Assembly: GCA_934675225.1 (NCBI GenBank)
Contig: CAKUQA010000032.1
Span: 1 to 8,469, forward strand
Reading direction: 5' to 3'
Source of the DNA: an uncultured Candidatus Melainabacteria bacterium
Lineage (GTDB): Bacteria > Cyanobacteriota > Vampirovibrionia > Gastranaerophilales > Gastranaerophilaceae
Length of the DNA stretch: 8,469 nucleotides
Within the stretch, counting starts at the first letter, position 1, and the number at the start of each line of letters is the position of its first letter. Below the pieces are notes generated by a model that was not told where the DNA came from, made no database searches, and worked only from the letters and a program-made list of their open reading frames with translations. Shown piece after piece: positions 1 to 5,376 of this stretch. A program made the translations under genes and the position numbers.

Positions 1-515
1 CCAAACTTTCAAATGTTGAAAGAGCGAGCCGTTTTATTTATCTAAATCGAACTTGTTTTAATGGTATGTATAGAGTTAATTCTAAAGGCGAATTTAATGT
101 TCCATTTGGAAATTATAAAAATCCAAGAATTATTGATAAAAATAATCTTTTAAATTGTTCTGAACTTTTAAAAAAGACTGAAATTAAATGTGCAGATTTC
201 TCTGAAATTTTAAACAAAGTACGAAAATGTGATTTTGTATATTTTGATCCACCTTATGTGCCATTGAATGAAACATCTAGTTTTACTTCATATACAAAAG
301 ACGGATTTGATATTGATATGCAATTCAAATTACGTGATGTATGCGATGAATTGGATTCGATGGGTGTAAAATTTATGTTATCAAATTCAGACACTAAATT
401 AGTAAATGAATTATATGCAAATTATGAAATTAAAAAAGTTTTTGCTTCTCGTCAAATAAATGCTAATGCAGATGGCAGAGGTAAAATAACAGAAGTTTTA
501 GTGAGGAATTATTGA
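1..515 (+). CDS. Dam/DpnM-type adenine-N6 DNA methyltransferase, C-terminal part (5' end outside window)
   Basis: This is the C-terminal 170 residues of a D12-class (alpha group) DNA adenine methyltransferase, which transfers a methyl group from S-adenosylmethionine to the adenine of its target. The frame is open from base 3 and runs off the left edge, so the Met at 66 is internal. Visible residues start with the family block FIYLNRTCFNG, followed by RVNSKGEFNVPFG and then the catalytic DPPY motif at visible residues 82-85 (bases 246-257). The N-terminal FxGG SAM-binding motif and most of the target-recognition region lie outside the window. Full-length relatives are about 280 residues, so roughly 110 are missing. 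The target GATC is inferred from the similarity to Dam/DpnM and from the DpnII-family endonuclease two genes downstream. The stop overlaps the next start (TGATG), which indicates one operon with coupled translation. Confidence 0.93.
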   Translation, partial: KLSNVERASRFIYLNRTCFNGMYRVNSKGEFNVPFGNYKNPRIIDKNNLLNCSELLKKTEIKCADFSEILNKVRKCDFVYFDPPYVPLNETSSFTSYTKDGFDIDMQFKLRDVCDELDSMGVKFMLSNSDTKLVNELYANYEIKKVFASRQINANADGRGKITEVLVRNY

Positions 516-1003
516 TGGAAACAAAAAAATATAGACATACTGCCAGTTTTGGGAAACGTGCAGAATATTTTATAATTGCTCAAATGTTAAAAGAAGGACT
601 AGATTGTTATGTTCCATTAGTTGATGATGAGGGAATTGATGTTGTAATAAAGAAAAATGATAAGACTTTTGTAATGGTTCAAATCAAAGCCAGATCTAAG
701 AATGTCAGAAGTGGAGATGCAGCATTGTTTGCAAATTTACATCATGAGCATAGAGACAATTACTTCTTCGTATTTTATTCTGAAAGAATGCAAAAAAATA
801 GTGAAAAGCCATTTTACTGGATTTTGTCATCAGAAGAATTTTTATGTTTAGCAAATACAAATAAAACGGGAAAACATATTGGTTCTAAATGTATATGTTT
901 CAATGGTAATAAAAAAAATAAAAAAACGGGGCAAAAAGAAGAATATATTAAAGAACAATTCAAAAAGTATGTTTATACTGATTTCAAAAAAATCATATCT
1001 TGA
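515..1003 (+). CDS. Small PD-(D/E)XK nuclease-like protein inside the restriction-modification operon
   Basis: This is a 162-residue protein of unknown specific function. The ATG at 515 is chosen because GAGG at 503-506 lies 8 bases upstream and the start overlaps the methylase stop; a TTG one codon earlier is less likely. The N-terminal half fits a PD-(D/E)XK-type nuclease fold: Glu17 in the first helix, then a strand with GID (Asp42) and a strand with QIK (Gln56, Lys58), giving E...D-x13-QxK. Gln replacing the usual Asp/Glu is known in several lineages of this superfamily. The C-terminal third is Lys/Asn-rich (residues about 110-140) and contains A8 and A7 tracts. It sits between methylase and endonuclease, where the classical DpnII operon carries DpnA. 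It could be an accessory nuclease, a nicking enzyme acting on GATC mismatches, or a regulator; the sequence does not decide. The fold call is moderately sure and the role is unknown. Confidence 0.85.
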   Translation: METKKYRHTASFGKRAEYFIIAQMLKEGLDCYVPLVDDEGIDVVIKKNDKTFVMVQIKARSKNVRSGDAALFANLHHEHRDNYFFVFYSERMQKNSEKPFYWILSSEEFLCLANTNKTGKHIGSKCICFNGNKKNKKTGQKEEYIKEQFKKYVYTDFKKIIS

Positions 1004-1008
1004 AGGAG
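1003..1008 (+). promoter_or_regulatory. Ribosome binding site fixing the DpnII-type endonuclease start
   Basis: AAGGAG lies immediately at the stop of the preceding gene and 11 bases before the ATG at 1020. It supports that ATG over the upstream in-frame TTG at 879, which would add a 47-residue lysine-rich leader unlike anything in the DpnII family. Confidence 0.7.
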
Positions 1009-1019
1009 TAAAAATATTT

Positions 1020-1874
1020 ATGACTAGAAATTTTAATGAATGGTTATCAACTTTTAGACCGTGTATTGCAGATTATTGTTATTATGTAGATTTTGATAAA
1101 GTTAATAAAAATGTTGACAATGTTAAAGTAGAATTAAATATTTTAAACTCTTTAGTCGGTTCAAAAGATATTGAAAAAGATTTTGAAGATATTCTTAGAA
1201 AATATCCTGAAACTTTAAAATGTATTCCTCTTCTTTTAGCAGTTCGTTCAAATGAAATTTCTGTTACAGATGCTGATGGTGATTACAATTTTTCTTTTGA
1301 TAAATGTAATTACAGCATTGAAGAATATAAAATGTTTATGAGAAAAACTAAACTTTTTGATTTATTAGAAAATCATATTGTAAGTAATTTGGTTGATTAT
1401 GCAACTGGAGTAGAAACAGGATTAGACAGTAATGGTCGTAAAAATCGTGGCGGACATTTAATGGAAAACCTTGTTGAAAGTTTTATTCAAAAAGCTGGTT
1501 TTATAAAAGGGCAAAATTATTTCAAAGAAATATATATTCATGAAATTGAAGAAAAATGGAATGTAAATTTATCTGCAATTTCAAATCAAGGGAAAATGGA
1601 AAAACGCTTTGATTTTGTCATAAAAACTGATAATCAAATCTATGTAATTGAAACTAATTTCTACTCAAGCGGCGGTTCAAAATTAAACGAAACAGCAAGA
1701 AGTTATAAAACCTTAGCACAAGAAGTTGCAACAATTGATGAAGTAACTTTTGTGTGGTTTACAGATGGTTGTGGATGGAATAGTGCAAGACATAATTTAG
1801 AAGAAACTTTTGATATTTTAGAGACTGTCTATAATATTAATGATTTAGAAAATGGAGTAATTAAAACTTTATAA
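1020..1874 (+). CDS. DpnII/MboI-family type II restriction endonuclease (GATC)
   Basis: This 284-residue protein closely matches R.DpnII (about 288 residues) as I remember it, over its whole length. It opens with TRNFNEWLS, continues with LNSLVGSKDIEKDF and LKCIPLLLAVR, then SIEEYKMF and LVSNLVDYATGVETG, and ends with the hallmark GGSKLNETARSYK and a final FDIL...YNINDLE. The likely PD-(D/E)XK active site is the RFDFVIK and VIETNFY pair near residues 197-213. It is predicted to cleave unmethylated GATC in double-stranded DNA in the cytoplasm. It is the last gene of the operon, starts 16 bases after the nuclease-like gene and is followed at once by a hairpin terminator. I found no GATC inside this gene. 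The frame is open upstream to 852, overlapping the previous gene, but the AAGGAG site and family alignment favour the ATG at 1020. Confidence 0.95.
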   Translation: MTRNFNEWLSTFRPCIADYCYYVDFDKVNKNVDNVKVELNILNSLVGSKDIEKDFEDILRKYPETLKCIPLLLAVRSNEISVTDADGDYNFSFDKCNYSIEEYKMFMRKTKLFDLLENHIVSNLVDYATGVETGLDSNGRKNRGGHLMENLVESFIQKAGFIKGQNYFKEIYIHEIEEKWNVNLSAISNQGKMEKRFDFVIKTDNQIYVIETNFYSSGGSKLNETARSYKTLAQEVATIDEVTFVWFTDGCGWNSARHNLEETFDILETVYNINDLENGVIKTL

Positions 1875-1904
1875 AAAAAGACGGGAAATATCCCGTCTTT
1901 TTTT
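1873..1904. terminator. Bidirectional intrinsic terminator between the R-M operon and the S41 protease gene
   Basis: A perfect 7-bp G/C-containing stem, GACGGGA (1880-1886) with TCCCGTC (1891-1897), has a 4-base loop. It is extended by A7 on the left and T7 on the right. The flanking A and T runs make it work as a rho-independent terminator on both strands, stopping the endonuclease transcript (+) and the facing protease transcript (-). Confidence 0.92.
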
Positions 1905-1921
1905 ATTATTTATAACTGTCT

Positions 1922-3142
1922 TTAATATATAGCAATTGATTGCCCGTTAGTCATTTTGCTCAAAACTTCGACTGCTTTTTTCAATTGTAAATCATTTTTA
2001 TTTTTTACATCTTCTTCTGTTAGCTTGACTACTATATCAGGAGTAATCCCCTTTTTGTTAATATCTGTTCCATTTGGAGTCAAATATTTTTGAATTGTAA
2101 TATTTATACCTGCGTCATAAGGTAATTTATTAATTTCTTGGACTAAGCCTTTTCCAAATGACTGTTCTCCAATAATTACAGCCCTGTGATTATCTTTCAT
2201 AGCCCCTGAGAAGATTTCTGAAGCAGAAGCAGAGCCTTTATTAATCAATACAACCACAGGTTTTTTAGTATAAACTCCGGAAGAAGCTCTCTGAGTTTCT
2301 TTATAACCGTCTCTATCAACAGTACTTACAATAGTGCCACCATCAAGAAACATATCAGAAATATAAATTGCATTTGTCAAAAGTCCACCAGGGTTTGATC
2401 TTAAGTCAATAATAAAACCTTTTTTATCTCTATTATTATTCAAAATATTACCAAACTCTGTTGCAGCATTTCTGCTAATAAATGAACTTAATCGAATATA
2501 GCAAAAATCATTCGGAATTTTCATATCAGTAGGCAATTTTTGAGATATTGATTTAATTTCTATTTCAGCACGTGTAATTGTATAAGTTTTTGGAGCCATG
2601 TCTTTACGTTTTACAAGCAACGTAACCTGTGTTCCTTCTTTACCTCTAATTTTATCTGCAGCCTTGTCTACAGTAATACCTTTTGTGCTTGCACCATCAA
2701 TTTCCAAAATTTCATCATCGGCTTGAAGTCCTGCTCTTTCTGCAGGAGTATCTTCAATCGGAGCAATAACCATCAATTTGCCATCTTTTACTCCGATTTG
2801 AATTCCGATACCCTTCAATGAGCCTTTAATAGAACTTGTCTCATCAGCAAATTCTTTAGGATCTAAAAATTTTGTATATGGGTCATTTAAACTAGCAACC
2901 ATTGTATTGATTGCAACATAAGCATCTTCATTTGTTTGAATTTGATTATCATATTTATGACGCCATTTAGCCCAATTTTGTTGGTTGTTTGATTGATCAA
3001 CAAATTTGCTGTTAATCAATCTCCAAACATTGTCATACAAATCTACCGGACTATAAGCAAATACGTTATCTCTAATAACCCAACCCGATAAAAGCAAAAA
3101 TGCTCCTAAAAATATAATACTTTTCTTCATAATGTTTCTCAT
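1922..3142 (-). CDS. Secreted carboxyl-terminal processing protease, family S41 (CtpA/Prc type)
   Basis: A 406-residue serine protease exported across the inner membrane that trims or degrades envelope proteins at their C-termini. In order it has a signal sequence (about residues 5-29, hydrophobic core IIFLGAFLLLSGW, possible cleavage after VFA), a helical region with NDPYTKFLDP, a PDZ domain (about 107-180) with KGIGIQI and AERAGLQADDEIL, and the S41 catalytic domain. Within the latter are IDLRSNPGGLL, then SASASEIFSGAM with nucleophile Ser306, then FGKGLVQ with general base Lys331 and Gln335. The Ser-Lys spacing of 25 is that of Tsp and CtpA. Start: GGAGG at 3155-3159 lies 12 bases before the first ATG, while the second ATG (residue 5) would be 24 bases away. 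In photosynthetic cyanobacteria CtpA matures the D1 protein; nothing here suggests photosynthesis, so a general envelope role is inferred. The family is certain; the paralog is not. Confidence 0.96.
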   Translation of the reverse strand: MRNIMKKSIIFLGAFLLLSGWVIRDNVFAYSPVDLYDNVWRLINSKFVDQSNNQQNWAKWRHKYDNQIQTNEDAYVAINTMVASLNDPYTKFLDPKEFADETSSIKGSLKGIGIQIGVKDGKLMVIAPIEDTPAERAGLQADDEILEIDGASTKGITVDKAADKIRGKEGTQVTLLVKRKDMAPKTYTITRAEIEIKSISQKLPTDMKIPNDFCYIRLSSFISRNAATEFGNILNNNRDKKGFIIDLRSNPGGLLTNAIYISDMFLDGGTIVSTVDRDGYKETQRASSGVYTKKPVVVLINKGSASASEIFSGAMKDNHRAVIIGEQSFGKGLVQEINKLPYDAGINITIQKYLTPNGTDINKKGITPDIVVKLTEEDVKNKNDLQLKKAVEVLSKMTNGQSIAIY

Positions 3143-3154
3143 TCTTTGATATTT

Positions 3155-3159
3155 CCTCC
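3155..3159 (-). promoter_or_regulatory. Ribosome binding site of the S41 protease gene
   Basis: GGAGG on the minus strand, 12 bases before the ATG at 3142. The spacing is long but clearly better than the 24 bases to the alternative in-frame ATG four codons later, so it decides the start. Confidence 0.6.
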
Positions 3160-3265
3160 AAATACTCTTAACCTTTTTTGTTGCACAACTTATTTATTAA
3201 GATGTTGATTTAATAAAAAAGTTTCCTAATTTGCAATTTTTTGAGCATTAAAAGTTTTTGATTTT

Positions 3266-3274
3266 ATAATACCA
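3266..3274 (-). promoter_or_regulatory. Possible extended -10 promoter for the S41 protease
   Basis: On the minus strand TGG precedes TATTAT, an extended -10 (TGnTATTAT) without a convincing -35. It would give a leader of roughly 115 bases before the protease gene. It lies just beyond the stop of the small upstream gene, which could also read through into the protease, as I see no terminator between them. The remaining leader (3160-3260) is A/T-rich with no other clear feature. Confidence 0.3.
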
Positions 3275-3301
3275 TAATTTTTCAAAAAAAGGAACTTTTC
3301 A

Positions 3302-3472
3302 TTATGTATTCAGACTATTTTTATCACAATTAACAACCAAATAGGTTAATAAATCCACACGTCCGATAATTTCCGTATAACTCTCAATCGTAACATCTAA
3401 ATTATTTTTTACTGATTGCCTTGTAATATCAATAGTTTTAATAATTTCTTGTTTTAATTGCGAATTCAACAT
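3302..3472 (-). CDS. Small protein of 56 residues with its own promoter, function unknown
   Basis: A short frame beginning MLNSQLKQEIIKTID and ending in LVVNCDKNSLNT. I do not recognise it. It is supported by a strong ribosome site AAGGAG (3479-3484) six bases before the ATG and by a near-consensus promoter (TTGATT, 16 bases, TATAAT) just upstream, giving a leader of about 25 bases. The sequence is charged and looks mostly helical, with regularly placed Ile/Leu/Val (residues 6-46). There is no signal peptide, no membrane segment and a single Cys. It lies 159 bases before the S41 protease on the same strand and could be co-transcribed with it, but nothing ties their functions. The codons are A/T-rich like the neighbours. 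Expression is well supported by the signals; that it makes a stable protein is inference. Confidence 0.7.
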   Translation of the reverse strand: MLNSQLKQEIIKTIDITRQSVKNNLDVTIESYTEIIGRVDLLTYLVVNCDKNSLNT

Positions 3473-3478
3473 ATTTTT

Positions 3479-3484
3479 CTCCTT
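3479..3484 (-). promoter_or_regulatory. Ribosome binding site of the 56-residue small protein
   Basis: AAGGAG on the minus strand with ideal 6-base spacing to the ATG at 3472. It is one of the best Shine-Dalgarno matches in the window and a main reason for accepting the small gene. Confidence 0.7.
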
Positions 3485-3502
3485 ATCTTGTTTTATAAAA
3501 AA

Positions 3503-3530
3503 ATTATAGATAGTAAAAATAATAAATCAA
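3503..3530 (-). promoter_or_regulatory. Sigma70-type promoter of the small protein gene
   Basis: Minus strand: -35 TTGATT (3525-3530, 4 of 6 matches to consensus), a 16-base spacer, then a perfect -10 TATAAT (3503-3508). The start point would be near 3496, about 25 bases before the ATG. It is the best promoter match I found, in a 108-base gap where nothing else is encoded. Confidence 0.65.
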
Positions 3531-3580
3531 GATAAAAACGGAAATAATATTAATTTTTATACTGATAAAATTTTTTATTT

Positions 3581-4339
3581 CTATTTGTTATTAACACCAT
3601 AACCAAACATAGCAAAATCATATTTTATTGGATCAACAGGGTCAAATTCTTTTAAATTTTCAGTTATTTCTATAACTGATTTAAAATCATTTGATTTTCT
3701 AGTCAAAAGCCCCATTTCTCTAGATAATCTTGCTACATGCGTATCAAGTGGAATAAGTAATTCTGCCGGTTTCATAAAATTCCAAACACCCAAGTCAACA
3801 GGGCCTTTTCTAATCATCCAACGCAAAAACATACACATACGTTTCATAGCTCCGCCATTTTTAGGATTAGGAATCATAAAATATGCACCTTGCCCAGCTT
3901 CTTCAGAAAATTTAGAATAAAAATAATCTGTAATTGGAACAAAATTTATATAATTTTCATTTATATTTTTATTTTCATAACCATATTTGAATAAATCTTC
4001 TAATCCACCATCTTTTTTATAAAGATTAGACATAATATTAAAAATTTCACAAAAATCCTTTGTTGTTCCAAAACGGTAATTAAAACTTTCTAAAACTTTT
4101 GGTTCAAAATTAATAATGAAATTGTATGGTTCATTTTGCATTAAACCAAACAACTCATTTAGTTTTTTAATAAAAACTTTTCTATTACCATAAGCCAACA
4201 AAGAAGCGATAAAACCGGCAATTTCGCAATCTTTTTTGTTATTAATAAATCTATGCGGAAATTGCACAGGATCATCCTTTATAAAATCAACTGTTTCATA
4301 TTCATCAACTAATCTATCTATTTCAGGTTTGGTAATCAT
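3581..4339 (-). CDS. DUF2400/TIGR02757 family protein, endonuclease III-like (putative DNA repair)
   Basis: A full-length 252-residue member of the TIGR02757 (DUF2400) family, whose function is not established. Recognisable blocks are FIASLLAYGNRK (residues 43-54), FNYRFGTT (86-93), MKRMCMFLRWMIRKGPVDLGVW (165-186), IPLDTHVARLSREMGLL (196-212) and the terminal KYDFAMFGYGV. The LDTHVAR segment resembles the catalytic-Asp segment of HhH-GPD DNA glycosylases (VDTHV/I in endonuclease III), with Asp199 at the matching place. I see no C-terminal four-cysteine Fe-S cluster. A base-excision-like nucleic acid role is inferred, not shown. There is no good Shine-Dalgarno site, only a weak AGG; instead promoter-like elements end six bases before the ATG (see the promoter at 4346-4374). 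It is transcribed divergently from the zinc-ribbon gene. Confidence 0.92.
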   Translation of the reverse strand: MITKPEIDRLVDEYETVDFIKDDPVQFPHRFINNKKDCEIAGFIASLLAYGNRKVFIKKLNELFGLMQNEPYNFIINFEPKVLESFNYRFGTTKDFCEIFNIMSNLYKKDGGLEDLFKYGYENKNINENYINFVPITDYFYSKFSEEAGQGAYFMIPNPKNGGAMKRMCMFLRWMIRKGPVDLGVWNFMKPAELLIPLDTHVARLSREMGLLTRKSNDFKSVIEITENLKEFDPVDPIKYDFAMFGYGVNNK

Positions 4340-4345
4340 AGCAAA

Positions 4346-4374
4346 AGCCTAGCACAGTTTGATATTCAGCGCAA
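4346..4374 (-). promoter_or_regulatory. Putative promoter giving a leaderless mRNA for the DUF2400 gene
   Basis: Minus strand: TTGCGC (4369-4374), a 17-base spacer, then TAGGCT (4346-4351) preceded by TG one base upstream (extended -10). Exactly six bases separate the -10 hexamer from the ATG at 4339, so transcription would start at or next to the start codon. The -10 matches consensus at only 3 of 6 positions, so this is tentative. Confidence 0.4.
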
Positions 4375-4437
4375 GTTTTATAAAAAATTAAATAATTTAT
4401 TTTTTACAAGCTAAAATCCGCTATATTTCTTGACCTC

Positions 4438-4465
4438 TTGCATATTTTCAAAAAATGTGTATAAT
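4438..4465 (+). promoter_or_regulatory. Promoter of the zinc-ribbon protein gene
   Basis: -35 TTGCAT (4438-4443), a 16-base spacer, and a perfect -10 TATAAT (4460-4465). Transcription would begin near 4472, giving a 60-base leader. A better-looking TTGACC at 4430 is too far (24 bases) to pair with this -10. The leader could form a weak 8-bp hairpin (4475-4482 with 4495-4502) upstream of the ribosome site. Confidence 0.6.
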
Positions 4466-4531
4466 AAAAAGAGCTAAAGGAATTTTGCAAAAGGTTTCTT
4501 TAAAGTAATATTTAAAACTAGGAGAAAACAA

Positions 4532-4816
4532 ATGTACCAAGATGAAAAACTTGTATGTGAAGATTGTGGCGCAGAATTCATCTTCACAGCAGGTGAACAA
4601 GAATTTTATGCTGAAAAAGGTTTGGTAAACAAACCAAAAAGATGTCCGGAATGCAGAAAAAACCGCAGAAACAACAACAGAAGAAAAAGAAGAATGTATG
4701 ATGCAGTTTGTTCAAAATGCGGTGCTCAAACTCAAGTTCCGTTCAAACCTATTCCAGGCAAAGAAGTCTATTGCAAAGATTGCTTTACAAAAGAACACGA
4801 AAATGCTGAAGGTTAA
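4532..4816 (+). CDS. Tandem zinc-ribbon protein, probably nucleic-acid binding
   Basis: A 94-residue protein with four CxxC knuckles: Cys9/12, 38/41, 60/63 and 81/84, enough for two zinc ribbons. The first ribbon (CEDCGAEFIFTAGEQEFY then CPECR) matches the widespread 'probable zinc-ribbon' family that I recall as PF13451. The second (CSKCGAQTQVPFKPIPG then CKDCF) is the partner often found with it. Between them residues 42-54 are almost entirely Arg/Lys/Asn, suggesting nucleic-acid or ribosome contact. The family has no established function; binding is inferred from zinc ribbons plus the basic linker. GGAG at 4521-4524, seven bases before the ATG, fixes the start. The gene is monocistronic, with its own promoter (4438-4465) and terminator (4843-4879). 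Confidence 0.93.
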   Translation: MYQDEKLVCEDCGAEFIFTAGEQEFYAEKGLVNKPKRCPECRKNRRNNNRRKRRMYDAVCSKCGAQTQVPFKPIPGKEVYCKDCFTKEHENAEG

Positions 4817-4842
4817 GCATTTGTCATAAACTTTTGAATATA

Positions 4843-4879
4843 AAAAACAGACCGAAAAATTTCATTTCGGTCTGTTTTT
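4843..4879. terminator. Bidirectional intrinsic terminator between the zinc-ribbon gene and the facing small gene
   Basis: A perfect 10-bp stem, CAGACCGAAA (4848-4857) with TTTCGGTCTG (4865-4874), has a 7-base loop. It is flanked by A5 (4843-4847) and T5 (4875-4879), which lengthen the stem and supply the U-tract on each strand. It ends the + strand zinc-ribbon transcript and the - strand transcript, whose stop codon is 3 bases beyond it. Confidence 0.92.
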
Positions 4880-4881
4880 CT

Positions 4882-5190
4882 TTAAACGCCAATGCAGCTA
4901 TTTAAGTATTCTATAGTGCTTATTTTTTCATCATAAAGATATTTTATAAAATTCAAATACGCCGCATTGTAAGAAGTAATAACAAGATTTATCTCAAACC
5001 CATCCGTACAAAACGGTTCATAATCATAAACTACATAACTGTTGTATTTGCTTTTCCACTCTTTTTTTTCAATACGGCTGTTGTTTTCTTCTACAATATC
5101 TTCAAGCCAAGCAAGAATATCTTTATTTACATTTTTCATTTCCAAACGATTGTATTTACTGCAATCATGGCAATCATTTCCCATTAGCAT
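4882..5190 (-). CDS. Hypothetical protein of 102 residues with an N-terminal CxxC motif
   Basis: I do not recognise this protein. The start is taken at the ATG at 5190 because GGAG (5199-5202) lies 8 bases upstream; an in-frame GTG at 5199 overlaps that site and is unlikely, and a further ATG at 5184 is possible. The N-terminus reads MLMGNDCHDCSKYNR with Cys7 and Cys10. A helical stretch (about 20-45) and strand-like segments (YVVYDYEPF, FEINLVITSY) follow, then a helix and a Cys near the C-terminus. There is no signal peptide or membrane segment, so it is probably cytoplasmic and small alpha/beta. The cysteine pair could bind metal or be redox-active, but it lacks a thioredoxin-like context. 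It faces the zinc-ribbon gene across a shared terminator and is divergent from rimI. Confidence 0.75.
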   Translation of the reverse strand: MLMGNDCHDCSKYNRLEMKNVNKDILAWLEDIVEENNSRIEKKEWKSKYNSYVVYDYEPFCTDGFEINLVITSYNAAYLNFIKYLYDEKISTIEYLNSCIGV

Positions 5191-5198
5191 GATAATCA

Positions 5199-5202
5199 CT
5201 CC
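5199..5202 (-). promoter_or_regulatory. Ribosome binding site deciding the start of the CxxC protein
   Basis: GGAG on the minus strand, 8 bases before the ATG at 5190. Because it includes the base of the alternative GTG codon at 5199, it rules strongly against that longer start. Confidence 0.6.
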
Positions 5203-5210
5203 ACAAATAT

Positions 5211-5244
5211 GTTATATGTAGATTTTAAAACTTTTTTCATTCAA
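5211..5244 (-). promoter_or_regulatory. Weak candidate promoter for the CxxC protein
   Basis: Minus strand: TTGAAT (5239-5244) upstream, with two possible -10 elements: TACATA (5215-5220, 18-base spacer, 3 of 6) or TATAAC (5211-5216, 5 of 6 but 22-base spacing). Either would give a very short leader containing just the ribosome site. Tentative. Confidence 0.3.
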
Positions 5245-5361
5245 AATAATCCCCTTTAGGTATAAGTATAAAATAGTAAAATGTGGGAATTTTTTAAACT
5301 TATAATTTGCTTATAAAAAATATTAATCCGCATTTTTATAATACTCACACAAACATATTTA

Positions 5362-5370
5362 TGCTAAAAT
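5362..5370 (+). promoter_or_regulatory. Extended -10 giving a probable leaderless mRNA for rimI
   Basis: TGC followed by TAAAAT (5365-5370) forms an extended -10, six bases before the rimI ATG at 5377, which places transcription initiation at the start codon. There is no Shine-Dalgarno sequence and no clear -35. A perfect TATAAT at 5337-5342 is an alternative that would give a leader of about 28 bases, also without a ribosome site and with no -35 at proper spacing. Confidence 0.45.
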
Positions 5371-5376
5371 CGACTT

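Noticed and set aside
66..68. Methylase starting at the ATG at 66
   Set aside because: The upstream in-frame codons read FIYLNRTCFNG, a conserved methylase block, so this Met is internal and the gene begins before the window.
879..1019. Longer endonuclease starting at the in-frame TTG at 879
   Set aside because: It would add 47 Lys-rich residues absent from DpnII relatives and overlap the preceding gene; AAGGAG before the ATG at 1020 and the family N-terminus (TRNFNEWLS) favour the short form.
1922..3142. Photosystem D1-processing function for the S41 protease
   Set aside because: The family is shared by non-photosynthetic bacteria, and nothing in the window suggests photosynthesis, so a specific D1 role was not assigned.
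3143..3301. Long imperfect inverted repeat (AAAAGTTCC-like and GGAAACTTTT-like arms) as a terminator after the small gene
   Set aside because: The arms are about 70-80 bases apart with a bulge and an A/T-rich loop; this is not a credible intrinsic terminator.
3531..3580. A/T hairpin (ATAAAA...TTTTAT) downstream of the DUF2400 gene as its terminator
   Set aside because: The stem is A/T only with a 2-base loop, and no G/C-rich part precedes a U-tract; no terminator can be claimed here.
5191..5199. GTG start at 5199 for the CxxC protein
   Set aside because: The GTG overlaps the GGAG that serves the ATG at 5190, and nothing upstream would serve the GTG.
5200..5376. Riboswitch or other structured RNA in the gap upstream of rimI-bioY
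   Set aside because: The gap is A/T-rich with no conserved-looking stems; bioY is not the first gene, and its start is overlapped by rimI.
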